From Oribacterium sp. (GTDB lineage: Bacteria; Bacillota_A; Clostridia; Lachnospirales; Lachnospiraceae), in NCBI GenBank assembly GCA_004554245.1, contig SFND01000005.1, forward strand, positions 62,001-126,000: a stretch of 64,000 nucleotides of DNA. Direction: 5' to 3'. Below are positions 17,793 through 27,186 of the stretch, one piece after another. Below the pieces are notes generated by a model. The model saw only the letters and a list, made by a program, of their open reading frames with translations. It did not search any database and was not told the DNA's origin. A program made the translations under genes and the position numbers. The number at the start of each line of letters is the position of its first letter. Position 1 is the first letter of the stretch.

Positions 17793-18083
17793 ATGAAACT
17801 GGTTCCATTATTTGACAGAGTCGTACTTGAGAAGGAGAAGATGGAGGAGACCACTGCAAGCGGTATCGTTCTTCCAGGTCAGAATGATAAGGAGAAGCCG
17901 GGTCAGGCACTCGTTGTAGCGGTCGGTCCTGGTGGAGTGGTCGATGGTAAGGACATCACCATGCAGGTGAAGGTCGGCGATCACGTTCTTTTCTCGAAGT
18001 ATGCGGGATCTGAGGTCGAGGTTGACGGACATAAGTATACAGTCGTAAAGCAGAACGATATTTTGGCAGTCATCGAGAAGTAA
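17793..18083 (+). CDS. groES: Co-chaperonin GroES
   Basis: A 96-residue heptameric lid of the GroEL chaperonin. The start at 17793 gives the canonical opening MKLVPLFDRVVLEK and has AAGGAGG ten bases upstream; an open frame continues 38 codons upstream but lacks a ribosome site and is leader. The mobile loop (EETTASGIVLPGQNDKEKPG, about residues 17-36) and the C-terminal YTVVKQNDILAVIE are typical. It forms an operon with groEL, 126 bp downstream, under the CIRCE-type promoter. Length is normal. Confidence 0.97.
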   Translation: MKLVPLFDRVVLEKEKMEETTASGIVLPGQNDKEKPGQALVVAVGPGGVVDGKDITMQVKVGDHVLFSKYAGSEVEVDGHKYTVVKQNDILAVIEK

Positions 18084-18209
18084 CATCCGACGGGATGTCG
18101 CGTCGGGTCCACGCAGAAGTGGGCAGGACGTCAGACCGACATGAGGATGTAGAGAAGGAAGCATTGGACGAAGAACAGAGGATGCTTCGTAAATCAGGAG
18201 GATAAAGCT

Positions 18210-19829
18210 ATGGCTAAGGAAATTAAGTATGGTGTCGAGGCCAGAAAGGCTCTCGAAGCTGGTGTGGATGCAGTTGCAAATACAGTAAAGGTAACCCTCG
18301 GACCGAAGGGCAGAAACGTAGTACTCGATAAGAGCTACGGTGCTCCGCTGATCACCAACGATGGTGTGTCCATCGCGAAGGACATCGAGCTGAAGGATCC
18401 GTATGAGAACATGGGCGCACAGCTCGTTCGTGAGGTTGCTTCGAAGACCAATGATGTCGCCGGTGATGGTACCACCACAGCGACCGTGCTTGCACAGGCG
18501 ATCGTGAAGGAAGGTATGAAGAACCTTGAGGCGGGTGCAAACCCGATCATCCTTCGTAAGGGTATCCAGAAGGCCGTGGCAGCAGCTGTGGAGTCCATCA
18601 AGGCACAGTCTTCCAAGGTAAAGGGCAAGGATCAGATCGCAAAGGTTGCCGGCATCTCTGCTGGTGACGAGCAGGTCGGCCAGATGGTTGCCGATGCGAT
18701 GGAGAAGGTTTCCAAGGATGGTGTCATCACCGTCGAGGAGTCCAAGACCATGCAGACCGAGCTGGACGTCGTCGAAGGTATGGAGTTCGACAGAGGCTAC
18801 ATCAGCGCTTACATGTGCTCCGATATGGATAAGATGGAGGCAAATCTCGATGATCCGTACATCCTGATCACCGATAAGAAGATCTCCAACATCCAGGATA
18901 TCCTTCCGCTCCTCGAGCAGATCGTAAAGATGGGCGCAAAGCTCCTCATCATCGCAGAGGATGTCGAGGGTGAGGCACTCACAACCCTCATCGTCAACAA
19001 GCTGAGAGGTACCTTCAACGTCGTTGCGGTCAAGGCTCCGGGCTATGGTGACAGACGTAAGGAGATGCTTCAGGATATCGCGATCCTGACCGGCGGTCAG
19101 GTGATCTCCGCAGACCTCGGCCTCGAGCTCAAGGATGCAACCATCGAGCAGCTCGGCCGCGCAAAGAGCGTAAAGGTATCGAAGGAGAAGACCACCATCG
19201 TCGATGGTGAGGGCGAGAAGGCGGATATCGAAAGCCGTGTCGCTGAGATCAAGAAGCAGATCGAGACCACAACTTCTGATTTCGACCGCGAGAAGCTCCA
19301 GGAGAGACTGGCAAAGCTCGCTGGTGGTGTCGCTGTCATCAAGGTCGGCGCAGCTACTGAGACCGAGATGAAGGAAGCAAAGCTTCGTATGGAGGATGCG
19401 CTGAACGCAACCCGTGCCGCAGTGGAAGAGGGCGTCATCGCAGGTGGCGGATCCGCTTACATTCACGCACAGGAGGCTGTGAAGAAGGTTGTTGAGTCAC
19501 TCGAGGGTGATGAGAAGACCGGTGCAAGAATCGTTTACAAGGCACTGGAGGCTCCGCTGTTCACCATCGCTTCGAACGCAGGTCTCGAGGGCGCTGTTAT
19601 CGTCAACAACGTACAGAACACAGAGGTCGGCCATGGCTTCGATGCACTCCACGAGGAGTATGTCGACATGCTCGAGACCGGTATCCTGGATCCGGCGAAG
19701 GTAACCAGAACCGCTCTTCAGAACGCGGCTTCCGTCGCTTCTACACTGCTCACCACTGAGAGCGTAGTCGCAGATATCAAGGAGCCGGCACCTGCTATGC
19801 CAGCACAGCCACAGGGTGGAATGTACTAA
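18210..19829 (+). CDS. groEL: Chaperonin GroEL
   Basis: A 539-residue ATP-dependent chaperonin subunit. The ATP site motifs VTLGPKGRNVVLDKSYG (near 29-45) and GDGTTTATVLAQAIV (near 86-100), and AAVEEGVIAGGGSAY (near 404-418), are intact. The C-terminal tail is short and rich in Pro, Met and Gly, ending GGMY. AGGAGG is correctly placed before the ATG. It is the second gene of the groES-groEL operon and is followed by a strong terminator at 19853. Confidence 0.98.
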   Translation: MAKEIKYGVEARKALEAGVDAVANTVKVTLGPKGRNVVLDKSYGAPLITNDGVSIAKDIELKDPYENMGAQLVREVASKTNDVAGDGTTTATVLAQAIVKEGMKNLEAGANPIILRKGIQKAVAAAVESIKAQSSKVKGKDQIAKVAGISAGDEQVGQMVADAMEKVSKDGVITVEESKTMQTELDVVEGMEFDRGYISAYMCSDMDKMEANLDDPYILITDKKISNIQDILPLLEQIVKMGAKLLIIAEDVEGEALTTLIVNKLRGTFNVVAVKAPGYGDRRKEMLQDIAILTGGQVISADLGLELKDATIEQLGRAKSVKVSKEKTTIVDGEGEKADIESRVAEIKKQIETTTSDFDREKLQERLAKLAGGVAVIKVGAATETEMKEAKLRMEDALNATRAAVEEGVIAGGGSAYIHAQEAVKKVVESLEGDEKTGARIVYKALEAPLFTIASNAGLEGAVIVNNVQNTEVGHGFDALHEEYVDMLETGILDPAKVTRTALQNAASVASTLLTTESVVADIKEPAPAMPAQPQGGMY

Positions 19830-19852
19830 TTAAATAAAAAGCGTTATAATAA

Positions 19853-19881
19853 ATCCGGGTCGCATCGCGGCCCGGATTTTT
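19853..19881 (+). terminator. groEL intrinsic terminator
   Basis: ATCCGGG and CCCGGAT pair across an 11-base loop and are followed by TTTT, 24 bp after the groEL stop. Confidence 0.85.
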
Positions 19882-19908
19882 GAAACCAAGGAAAAAGGAG
19901 GATGACAG

Positions 19909-20400
19909 ATGGATGATTATATCGAGCACATGACGAAGGGAAAGCAGCCGGCCTACTGGACGGTGCTGCTGGTGATCGCGGGCGCGCTGTCCGTACTGTC
20001 ACTGCTGTTTGCGTTTTATAACGTGTTCGGCATCCTGCTCTTCATCGCGGTGAGCCTCGGCACCTACGTGGTCTGGCTCTTCTCGAAGGTGGAGTATGAG
20101 TATACCTATGTCGGCGGTGGCTTCACGATGGACCAGATCCTCAACAAGACGCGCCGTCGTCAGCTGGTTGATACGAATGCTTCCGAGCTGATCGTACTCG
20201 CTCCGCAGAACTCGGACGCGGTCCGTGCAGAGCTCCAGAACGCGAAGGTCATCGACTGTGCCGGCGACTGTCCGGCCGATCGGAAGTTCGGCTATGTATA
20301 CAACCGTGCGGGGCAGAAGACCTGCATGTATATCGAAGTGACCGATGCACTGCTGCGCGAGGCGAGAAGATGTACACCGCAGAAGGTAAAACTGAACTGA
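19909..20400 (+). CDS. Small membrane-anchored protein, uncharacterised (DUF6106-like)
   Basis: A 163-residue protein with two hydrophobic helices (about residues 17-40 and 42-60), followed by a soluble domain with Val/Tyr-rich strands (VEYEYTYVGGGFTMDQIL, then a LIVLAP segment and a C-terminal YIEVTDALL). The arrangement, a two-helix hairpin with a cytoplasmic tail, resembles a widespread Lachnospiraceae family that I recall as DUF6106; this name is from memory and unverified. AAGGAGG precedes the ATG. It lies between groEL and guaB with hairpins on both sides, so it is probably a single-gene unit. No function can be proposed. Confidence 0.75.
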   Translation: MDDYIEHMTKGKQPAYWTVLLVIAGALSVLSLLFAFYNVFGILLFIAVSLGTYVVWLFSKVEYEYTYVGGGFTMDQILNKTRRRQLVDTNASELIVLAPQNSDAVRAELQNAKVIDCAGDCPADRKFGYVYNRAGQKTCMYIEVTDALLREARRCTPQKVKLN

Positions 20401-20415
20401 TTTTTGGATGAAAGA

Positions 20416-20440
20416 CGGGTTGAAATTCAATCCGCCTTTT
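20416..20440 (+). terminator. Weak terminator after the small membrane protein gene
   Basis: CGGGTTG and CAATCCG pair (one G-T) around AAATT and are followed by CCTTTTG. Confidence 0.5.
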
Positions 20441-20493
20441 GTTATACTCGTTTAAATTTTATGAAAAGTCGCGATTTGAAAGGAGATTCTTCT

Positions 20494-21960
20494 ATGGCCA
20501 AGATTATCGGTGATGGTATTACGTTTGATGACGTGCTGCTCGTTCCGCAGTACTCCGAGGTCGTTCCGAACGAAATCGACGTTTCCACCTATCTTACGAA
20601 GTCAATTCATCTCAACATTCCATTCATTTCTGCAGGTATGGATACCGTTACAGAGCATCAGATGGCGATCGCCATGGCGCGCTGCGGTGGTATCGGTATC
20701 ATCCACAAGAATATGTCGATCGAGCAGCAGGCAGAGGAAGTCGACATGGTAAAGCGCTCGGAGAATGGTGTCATCACCGATCCGTTCTTCCTGACCGCAG
20801 ATCATACCCTGAAGGATGCCAATGATCTCATGGCGAAGTTCCGCATCTCCGGCGTGCCGATCACCGAGGGCAAGAAGCTCATCGGTATCATCACGAACCG
20901 TGACCTCGTTTTCGAGGAGGACTACACGAAGAAGATCAGCGAGTGCATGACGAGAGAGCACCTCGTAACGGCGAAGGAGGGTACCACCCTCGAGGAAGCG
21001 AAGCAGATCCTCGCACGTGCAAAGGTTGAGAAGCTCCCGATCGTCGATGATGAGGGTAATCTGAAGGGTCTCATCACCATCAAGGATATCGAGAAGCAGA
21101 TGAAGTATCCGAACGCGGCGAAGGATGCACAGGGCAGACTCCTCTGCGGTGCTGCACTCGGTATCACAGCCAATGTTGTCGAGCGTGCACAGGAGCTCAT
21201 CAACGCACATGTAGACGTCGTCGTTCTCGACTCTGCACATGGCCATAGTGCAAACGTTCTGAAGTGCGTCAGCATGCTGAAGGAGAAGTTCCCGGATCTT
21301 CAGATCATCGCAGGTAATGTCGCGACCGGTGAGGCGACCGAGGCCCTCATCAAGGCCGGCGCCGACTGCGTAAAGATCGGTATCGGACCGGGCTCCATCT
21401 GTACGACCCGTGTCGTTGCCGGTATCGGTGTTCCACAGGTATCTGCGGTTATGAATTCGTTCGAGGTAGCCGACAAGTACGGCATCCCGATCATCGCCGA
21501 TGGTGGTATCCAGTACTCCGGTGATGTCGTGAAGGCGATCGCTGCAGGTGGCAGCACCGTCATGATGGGTTCTGTATTCGCAGGCTGCGACGAGGCACCG
21601 GGTGAGTTCGAGCTTTACCAGGGCCGTAAGTACAAGGTATACCGTGGCATGGGATCGCTCGGTGCGATGAAGCAGAAGAACGGTTCTGCGGATCGTTACT
21701 TCCAGGCGAACGCGAAGAAGCTCGTACCAGAGGGTGTCGAGGGTCGTGTCGCATACAAGGGCCGTGTAGAGGATACCATCTTCCAGTTCGTCGGTGGTCT
21801 CCGTGCAGGTATGGGCTACTGTGGTGCGAAGGATATCACGACGCTGCAGCATAGCAGCCAGTTCGTGAAGATCTCCAGCGCTTCCCTGAAGGAGTCACAT
21901 CCGCATGATATTCATATCACGAAGGAAGCACCGAACTACTCGGTAGAGAATAACGACTAA
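20494..21960 (+). CDS. guaB: Inosine-5'-monophosphate dehydrogenase
   Basis: Oxidises IMP to XMP with NAD, the first step towards GMP. The start at 20494 gives MAKIIGDGITFDDVLLVPQ, the standard N-terminus, with AAGGAG upstream, and a product of 488 residues, the family's usual length. The catalytic loop GIGPGSICTTR near 300 contains the nucleophilic Cys, and DGGIQYSGDVVKA and GMGSLGAM (flap and phosphate-binding regions) follow. Two CBS domains occupy about residues 95-215 (e.g. ITNRDLVFEEDY). A strong terminator follows at 22042. No purine riboswitch is visible upstream. Confidence 0.97.
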   Translation: MAKIIGDGITFDDVLLVPQYSEVVPNEIDVSTYLTKSIHLNIPFISAGMDTVTEHQMAIAMARCGGIGIIHKNMSIEQQAEEVDMVKRSENGVITDPFFLTADHTLKDANDLMAKFRISGVPITEGKKLIGIITNRDLVFEEDYTKKISECMTREHLVTAKEGTTLEEAKQILARAKVEKLPIVDDEGNLKGLITIKDIEKQMKYPNAAKDAQGRLLCGAALGITANVVERAQELINAHVDVVVLDSAHGHSANVLKCVSMLKEKFPDLQIIAGNVATGEATEALIKAGADCVKIGIGPGSICTTRVVAGIGVPQVSAVMNSFEVADKYGIPIIADGGIQYSGDVVKAIAAGGSTVMMGSVFAGCDEAPGEFELYQGRKYKVYRGMGSLGAMKQKNGSADRYFQANAKKLVPEGVEGRVAYKGRVEDTIFQFVGGLRAGMGYCGAKDITTLQHSSQFVKISSASLKESHPHDIHITKEAPNYSVENND

Positions 21961-22041
21961 AAAACAGTTCGTATGACCGGAGTGCCGCCAACAGAAGCAC
22001 AGTACTCCGGTAACAGACGAAACTGATTTATCAATTACCCG

Positions 22042-22075
22042 AAAGGTCAGGCTGCTATGGGCCTGACCTTTTTTT
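22042..22075 (+). terminator. guaB intrinsic terminator
   Basis: AAAGGTCAGGC pairs perfectly with GCCTGACCTTT and runs into seven T. Confidence 0.92.
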
Positions 22076-22169
22076 ATTTCCGTGCTAAAATTATATCCAT
22101 CTTATGGCACGAGGTCGCTGTATTGCGGTCGATGTCTACATTTGAATTCTATTTCTGAAAGAGTGTGTT

Positions 22170-24500
22170 ATGATCGAAGGATTCCTGCGGGTGGCGGTGG
22201 CCACGCCGAAAATCAAAGTTGCTGATGTGCGTTTTAATACCGAGGCGGTGCTTCGTGAGATCGTGGAGGCGGATCGTCAGGGTGTTTCGCTGCTGGTGTT
22301 TCCGGAACTGGTGCTGACGGCGTATACCTGTGCGGATCTGTTTCACCAGACGATCCTGATCGAGCGGGCAGCGGCGGCGCTCGATGAGGTAGCAGAGGCG
22401 ACACGTCGCACGCAGCTCGTGGCGGTGGTCGGTGTGCCGTATATGGTCGACCACAAGCTCTATAACTGTGCGGCGGTGCTGCACGCCGGCCGCATCCTCG
22501 CGCTGGTGCCGAAGAAGAACCTGCCGAACTACAGCGAGTTTTATGAGCGTCGCTGGTTCACACCGGGACAGACGCGTGTCGTGACGCTGACGCATCGCTC
22601 GGCGATGACGGGTGAGGAGTACGCGATTCCGTTTGGCATGAACATCCTCGTGGAGGCGATGGATCGTCCGGATTTCCGCCTTGCATGTGAGATCTGTGAG
22701 GACGTCTGGGTGCTGGATCCGCCATCGACCCGCCATGTGCTCGCCGGTGCGACCGTGATCGCGAACACCTCGGCCTCCGATGAGACCGTCGGCAAGGACA
22801 GCTACCGTCGGGAGCTGATCCGCTCGACCAGTGCGCGGCTTGTGTCCGTCTACTGTTATGCCAATGCTGGCGACGGGGAGTCTACCACGGACCTGGTCTT
22901 CGGTGGCCAGGATATCATCGCGGAGAACGGCTCCGTTGTGACGGAAGGAAAGCGCTTCAACACCGGTCTTTACATCGCAGATGTCGACCTCCAGCGCATC
23001 ATGCAGGAGCGTGCCCGCATGACGACCTTCCCGGAGATCGATGATGCGCTCCGTGACGAGTACAGCATCGTGAAGTTCCGCTTCACGCCGGTAGCCGAGA
23101 AGACGGGCGAGGGCGTGGGTCCGGCGAAGGAAATCGCCGGGGGCGCGGCACAGACATCGGACGATGCGGAGAATACTTCGCCTGCAGCCGCACAGCCGCG
23201 CAAGAAGTCCTTCGAGGAGGTCTTCGCGGCGTACGTCGGTCAGCAGGCGCCGACCGCGGTGACAGCGACCGGCGCGTCAGCGCAGACGGGCGTCGGCGGG
23301 GCGTCCCGGGCGGCCACCGGTGTAGTGGCGGAGACATTGGCCGGACAGCTCGCGGCGGACGCAGCCGACCTCCGACGCTATGTCGACCCGAAGCCGTTCG
23401 TACCGAGCAGCGCGGCGGAGCGTCATGCCCGCTGTGATGAGATCTTCACGATCCAGGCGCTCGGTCTTAAGAAGCGACTCGAGCACACCGGCTGTCAGTC
23501 GGCCGTGGTCGGCATCTCCGGCGGCCTCGACTCGACCCTGGCGCTGCTCGTCATCGCGCGCGCCTTCGATATGCTGGGTCTGCCACGTGAGAATATCATT
23601 TCCGTGACCATGCCGGCCTTCGGTACCACGGATCGCACATACAATAACGCGGTGACGCTGACGCGTCTTCTGCACGCGACGCTGCGGGAGATCAACATCA
23701 AGGCCGCGGTGCTGCAGCATTTTCAGGATATCGGGCACGATCCGGAGGATCACTCTGTGGTCTACGAGAATGCGCAGGCGCGTGAACGGACGCAGATCCT
23801 TATGGACATCGCGAATCAGTCGAACGGCATCGTCATCGGCACCGGCGACCTCAGTGAGCTCGCGCTCGGCTGGGCGACCTACAACGCCGATCATATGTCG
23901 ATGTATGGCGTCAATGCCGGCGTCCCGAAGACGCTGGTGCGCTACCTCGTCAAGTTCGTCGCGGATACTTCGGAGGACGCGGACCTCGCCCGCTGTCTGA
24001 ACGACATCTTCGATACGCCGGTGAGTCCGGAGCTGCTGCCGCCGACCGGCGACGGCCAGATCAGCCAGAAGACCGAGGACCTCGTCGGCCCGTATGAGCT
24101 TCACGACTTCTTCCTGTACCAGATCCTGCGCTACGGCTTCAGCCCGCGGAAGGTGTACGCGCTCGCGCTCCACGCATTCTCGGCAGAGAATCAGGTGGGG
24201 ATGCAGGCGAAGAACGACGTGGTGGCGAAGAGTGATGACGGAGTACAGCCTGTGGGTGAAGTGACGACAGCAGCGGCAGAGACATTGGCAGCGGGACAGG
24301 CGGAGGTCTATGACGCAGCGATGATCCTCAAGTGGCTTCGGAAGTTCTACTGGCGCTTCTTCTCACAGCAGTTCAAGCGCAGCTGCCTCCCGGACGGCCC
24401 GAAGGTCGGCTCCATCGCAGTCTCCCCGCGCGGTGATCTCCGTATGCCGAGCGACGCCGTCGTCCAGATCTGGATCGACGAGCTGAAGGAGCTGGACTGA
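22170..24500 (+). CDS. nadE: Glutamine-dependent NAD+ synthetase
   Basis: Converts deamido-NAD to NAD using ATP and glutamine, the last step of NAD synthesis. The N-terminal ~290 residues are a nitrilase-type glutaminase with the Glu-Lys-Cys triad (FPELVLTAY, PKKNLPNYSEFYE, CEICEDVWV). The C-terminal half is the ATP-pyrophosphatase domain with GISGGLDSTLAL near 448 and GTGDLSELALGW near 557. At 776 residues it is much longer than the ~640 of related enzymes. The excess is an Ala/Thr/Gly-rich linker (about 308-405) and a second insert (about 675-712); each contains a copy of the 15-bp word discussed in the findings, read as Glu-Thr-Leu-Ala. A terminator follows at 24529. Confidence 0.95.
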   Translation: MIEGFLRVAVATPKIKVADVRFNTEAVLREIVEADRQGVSLLVFPELVLTAYTCADLFHQTILIERAAAALDEVAEATRRTQLVAVVGVPYMVDHKLYNCAAVLHAGRILALVPKKNLPNYSEFYERRWFTPGQTRVVTLTHRSAMTGEEYAIPFGMNILVEAMDRPDFRLACEICEDVWVLDPPSTRHVLAGATVIANTSASDETVGKDSYRRELIRSTSARLVSVYCYANAGDGESTTDLVFGGQDIIAENGSVVTEGKRFNTGLYIADVDLQRIMQERARMTTFPEIDDALRDEYSIVKFRFTPVAEKTGEGVGPAKEIAGGAAQTSDDAENTSPAAAQPRKKSFEEVFAAYVGQQAPTAVTATGASAQTGVGGASRAATGVVAETLAGQLAADAADLRRYVDPKPFVPSSAAERHARCDEIFTIQALGLKKRLEHTGCQSAVVGISGGLDSTLALLVIARAFDMLGLPRENIISVTMPAFGTTDRTYNNAVTLTRLLHATLREINIKAAVLQHFQDIGHDPEDHSVVYENAQARERTQILMDIANQSNGIVIGTGDLSELALGWATYNADHMSMYGVNAGVPKTLVRYLVKFVADTSEDADLARCLNDIFDTPVSPELLPPTGDGQISQKTEDLVGPYELHDFFLYQILRYGFSPRKVYALALHAFSAENQVGMQAKNDVVAKSDDGVQPVGEVTTAAAETLAAGQAEVYDAAMILKWLRKFYWRFFSQQFKRSCLPDGPKVGSIAVSPRGDLRMPSDAVVQIWIDELKELD

Positions 24501-24528
24501 AGCTACGATAAATAAACTAGTGACGATG

Positions 24529-24574
24529 GCCATCGTGCAGTCGGATGAAGATCCGGAAGCGCGGTGGCTTTTTT
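24529..24574 (+). terminator. nadE intrinsic terminator
   Basis: GCCATCGTGC pairs with GCGCGGTGGC (ten pairs, two of them G-U), an inner CGGAT/ATCCG stem lies within, and six T follow. Confidence 0.85.
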
Positions 24575-24683
24575 AATTGTCTGAAATAAGATATAACGCC
24601 AGGTTTGAGCTGTGATCCTTCAATTAGTTTAACGACCGACTTGAAAAATGTGGATAAACGAGCACTATTAATAATGCTAACAT

Positions 24684-24830
24684 TATCCATGAGAGGGCCG
24701 CGCGGAGCGCGGAGAGGCTCGTGGATGCCCCCGGGCGGCGAGGCCGTTTTGCCACGAAGTGGCAAAATCAAACGACAATGCCCGCGCCGAAGGCGCATAT
24801 AATGGCATTGTCTCCTTGTATATCCATGAG
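24684..24830. repeat. GAGAGGGCC-type dispersed element, copy 2, flanked by a 10-bp direct repeat
   Basis: TATCCATGAG stands at both ends (24684-24693 and 24821-24830), as expected for a target duplication. Inside are GGGCCGCGC/GCGCGG, TTTTGCCAC/GTGGCAAAA and the final AATGCCCGCGCC...GGCATTGTC hairpin, in the same order as the copy at 5646 but without its 75-bp insertion. No ORF. Confidence 0.78.
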
Positions 24831-24863
24831 TGAGGCAAGTATTTAAGAGTTTTAGGAGGCGCT

Positions 24864-25637
24864 GTGGAGCGAATTACATCCACTGGAAATAAACTAATCA
24901 GAGAGGTACGGGACCTCGAGAAAAAGGCGCGGGCGCGTCGCGAGAGCGGGCTCTTCATCGCGGAGGGCGAGCGGCTGTGCAGCGAGATTCCGGCGGCGTA
25001 CATCGAGCGGATCTTCGTGGCAGACGATTATGACGGTCGCCTGCCGGAGGCTGCGGGCGATGGGGCGCAGCGGGCACTGAAAATCTTTCAGGTGCCGCGT
25101 GAGCTGATGGAGCACATGTCCGACACGAAAAACAGTCAGGGCATCCTCGCGGTGGTGCGACAGAAGAAGTACACGGAGCTTCCGGGCGACTTCTTCCTGA
25201 TCCTCGATACGCTGCAGGATCCAGGCAACATGGGCACGATTTTCCGTACCGCGGAGGCGGCGGGGGTCGATGGCATCCTCATGAATCGCGACTGCGTGGA
25301 TGTGTACTCGCCGAAGGTGGTGCGTGCGACGATGGGCGCGATGTTCCGTATGCCGTTTATGGTCAGCGATGACCTGCCGGCGGAGATTCAGCGCATGAAA
25401 TCCGAGGGCGTGCAGGTCTACGCCGCGCATCTCCGGGGCACGAAGAACCACTGGGACTTCGACTATCGTCAGCCGACCGCGTTTATGATCGGCAACGAGG
25501 GTAACGGCCTCCAGGATGCAATCGCCGACCTGGCCGACACCTACCTCCGCATCCCGATGATGGGACACACGGAGTCGCTCAATGCAGGCGTCGCGGCGTC
25601 TGTGCTGATGTATGAAGTTTTACGTCAGCGAAGTTAA
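24864..25637 (+). CDS. TrmH/SpoU family RNA 2'-O-methyltransferase
   Basis: A 257-residue SAM-dependent methyltransferase of the SPOUT class, probably acting on 23S rRNA (RlmB/TsnR-like). The N-terminal substrate-binding domain starts IRE...EKKARARRESGLFIAEG. The C-terminal knotted domain shows the three family motifs: DPGNMGTIFRTAEAAG (near 117-132), FMIGNEGNGL (near 211-220) and IPMMGHTESLNAGVAAS (near 232-248). The GTG at 24864 is used because AGGAGG lies six bases upstream and no in-frame ATG gives the conserved N-terminus. argF follows 32 bp later and may share the transcript. The exact RNA target cannot be decided here. Confidence 0.9.
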   Translation: MERITSTGNKLIREVRDLEKKARARRESGLFIAEGERLCSEIPAAYIERIFVADDYDGRLPEAAGDGAQRALKIFQVPRELMEHMSDTKNSQGILAVVRQKKYTELPGDFFLILDTLQDPGNMGTIFRTAEAAGVDGILMNRDCVDVYSPKVVRATMGAMFRMPFMVSDDLPAEIQRMKSEGVQVYAAHLRGTKNHWDFDYRQPTAFMIGNEGNGLQDAIADLADTYLRIPMMGHTESLNAGVAASVLMYEVLRQRS

Positions 25638-25669
25638 CATGACACTAAGAAGAAAGGAAGAGGAATCAG

Positions 25670-26683
25670 ATGATTGATTTAACTGGACGCGACTTTTTGA
25701 AATTACTTGACTATACACCGGAGGAAATCAATTATCTCCTCGATGTGGCTGCCCGTCTGAAGGCGGAGAAGAAGGCCGGTGCGCAGCCGGGACAGACCCT
25801 GCACAAGACGAGCTTTCCGGGTAAGAACATCGCCCTGATCTTCGAGAAGAACTCGACGAGAACGCGCTGCTCCTTCGAGGTGGCGGCGGCCGACCTCGGC
25901 ATGGGCTCGACCTACCTCGGACCGACCGGTTCGCAGATCGGCAGCAAGGAGTCGATCGCGGATACCGCGCGCGTGCTGAGCCGTATGTACGACGGCATCG
26001 AGTACCGGGGCTTCGGCCAGGATCTCGTGGAGGAGCTCGCAAAGTACAGCGATGTGCCGGTCTGGAATGGACTGACGAACGAGTTCCATCCGACGCAGAT
26101 GCTCGCCGACATGCTGACGATTCGTGAGCATCGTGGTGACCTGAAGGGCCAGAAGCTGGTGTATATGGGTGACGCCCGCTACAACATGGCGGATTCCTAC
26201 ATGGTCGTATGCGCGAAGCTCGGCATGCATTTCGTGGCCTGCGCACCGAAGGCGTACTGGCCGAACGCAGAGCTGATCGCGACCTGCCAGGCGGTGGCGG
26301 CAGAGACTGGAGCGACGCTCAGCTTCACGGAGAGCGTGCCGGAGGCCTGCCAGGATGCAGACGTGATCTGCACCGATGTATGGGTATCCATGGGCGAGCC
26401 GGACGAGGTCTGGGCGCAGCGCATTCACGACCTCAAGCCGTATCAGGTCAATGCGGACGCTTTCCGCTACGCGAAAGACGACGCCATCTTCCTGCACTGT
26501 CTGCCGGCCTTCCACGACACAAACACGAAGATCGGCAAGCAGATCTACGAGAAGTATGGTCTCACCGAGATGGAAGTGTCTGATGAAATCTTCGAAGGCC
26601 CGCACAGCGTCGTCTTCGACGAAGCAGAGAACCGCATGCACACCATCAAGGCAGTGGTGTATACGACTCTCGGCGGTAAATAA
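25670..26683 (+). CDS. argF: Ornithine carbamoyltransferase
   Basis: Forms citrulline from ornithine and carbamoyl phosphate (arginine synthesis), or the reverse in the deiminase pathway. The 337-residue protein has the carbamoyl-phosphate loop FEKNSTRTRCSFE near 56-68, the HPTQMLADMLT motif near 142-152, and the HCLPAFHD segment near 279-286 that distinguishes ornithine from aspartate transcarbamoylases. AAGGAAG precedes the ATG. No other arg or arc genes are in the window, so the direction cannot be decided, and arcB is an equally valid name. Confidence 0.94.
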   Translation: MIDLTGRDFLKLLDYTPEEINYLLDVAARLKAEKKAGAQPGQTLHKTSFPGKNIALIFEKNSTRTRCSFEVAAADLGMGSTYLGPTGSQIGSKESIADTARVLSRMYDGIEYRGFGQDLVEELAKYSDVPVWNGLTNEFHPTQMLADMLTIREHRGDLKGQKLVYMGDARYNMADSYMVVCAKLGMHFVACAPKAYWPNAELIATCQAVAAETGATLSFTESVPEACQDADVICTDVWVSMGEPDEVWAQRIHDLKPYQVNADAFRYAKDDAIFLHCLPAFHDTNTKIGKQIYEKYGLTEMEVSDEIFEGPHSVVFDEAENRMHTIKAVVYTTLGGK

Positions 26684-26695
26684 CGTAGGAGTTTT

Positions 26696-27001
26696 ATGGC
26701 AAGAATCAATGTAGCAGGGCGGCAGCCGTCCCGCATGCTCGACATGGTGCATATCATCATCGGCATCGTGATCGTGGTGATGGCGGTGATGGCGTTTATC
26801 GATCCGACCGAAAATATGGTACTGTTTCCGCTGATCTTTTTCGCGGCCGCGATCCTGAAGATCGTGAGCGGAGCAAATACGATCCTGAACGCGAAGCGGG
26901 CACATGAGCACACGAGCCCACAGGGCACGATCGAACTCGTCGTCGGCATACTCATCGCCGTACTCGGCGTGGTGTCAGCCGTAAGTGTCTGGGCAGTGTA
27001 A
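26696..27001 (+). CDS. Small uncharacterised membrane protein
   Basis: 101 residues with three hydrophobic helices (about 17-37, 41-60 and 79-100) and a basic N-terminus (MARINVAGRQPSRM), so cytoplasmic loops are likely positive. It starts 12 bp after the argF stop with TAGGAG upstream, and is probably translated from the same mRNA. I do not recognise the family beyond a general resemblance to small clostridial membrane proteins of unknown function. No terminator is obvious before rpoD. Confidence 0.7.
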   Translation: MARINVAGRQPSRMLDMVHIIIGIVIVVMAVMAFIDPTENMVLFPLIFFAAAILKIVSGANTILNAKRAHEHTSPQGTIELVVGILIAVLGVVSAVSVWAV

Positions 27002-27114
27002 GAGTTTGTATCCATGCCTGCTTCTTCATATTCACGCGTGCATGAGAGGTCCGCAGTTTGTGGGACGGTGCGTAGATGGAAACGCAGATCAGCGGAGTAT
27101 GCTGGATGTAGGCA

Positions 27115-27145
27115 TTGGACAAAGATAGAGTAACTCGGTTATGAT
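27115..27145 (+). promoter_or_regulatory. Possible rpoD promoter
   Basis: TGGACA (27116-27121), 18 bp, TATGAT (27140-27145), about 40 bp before the ribosome site of rpoD. The hexamers are only moderately close to consensus. Confidence 0.4.
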
Positions 27146-27186
27146 GCGTGTCGTCATCGCCACGGAATGTAGGACAGGAGGGTAGT

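Noticed and set aside
24600..24860. Gene between nadE and the methyltransferase
   Set aside because: Only terminator and repeat element sequence; open frames cross both hairpins.
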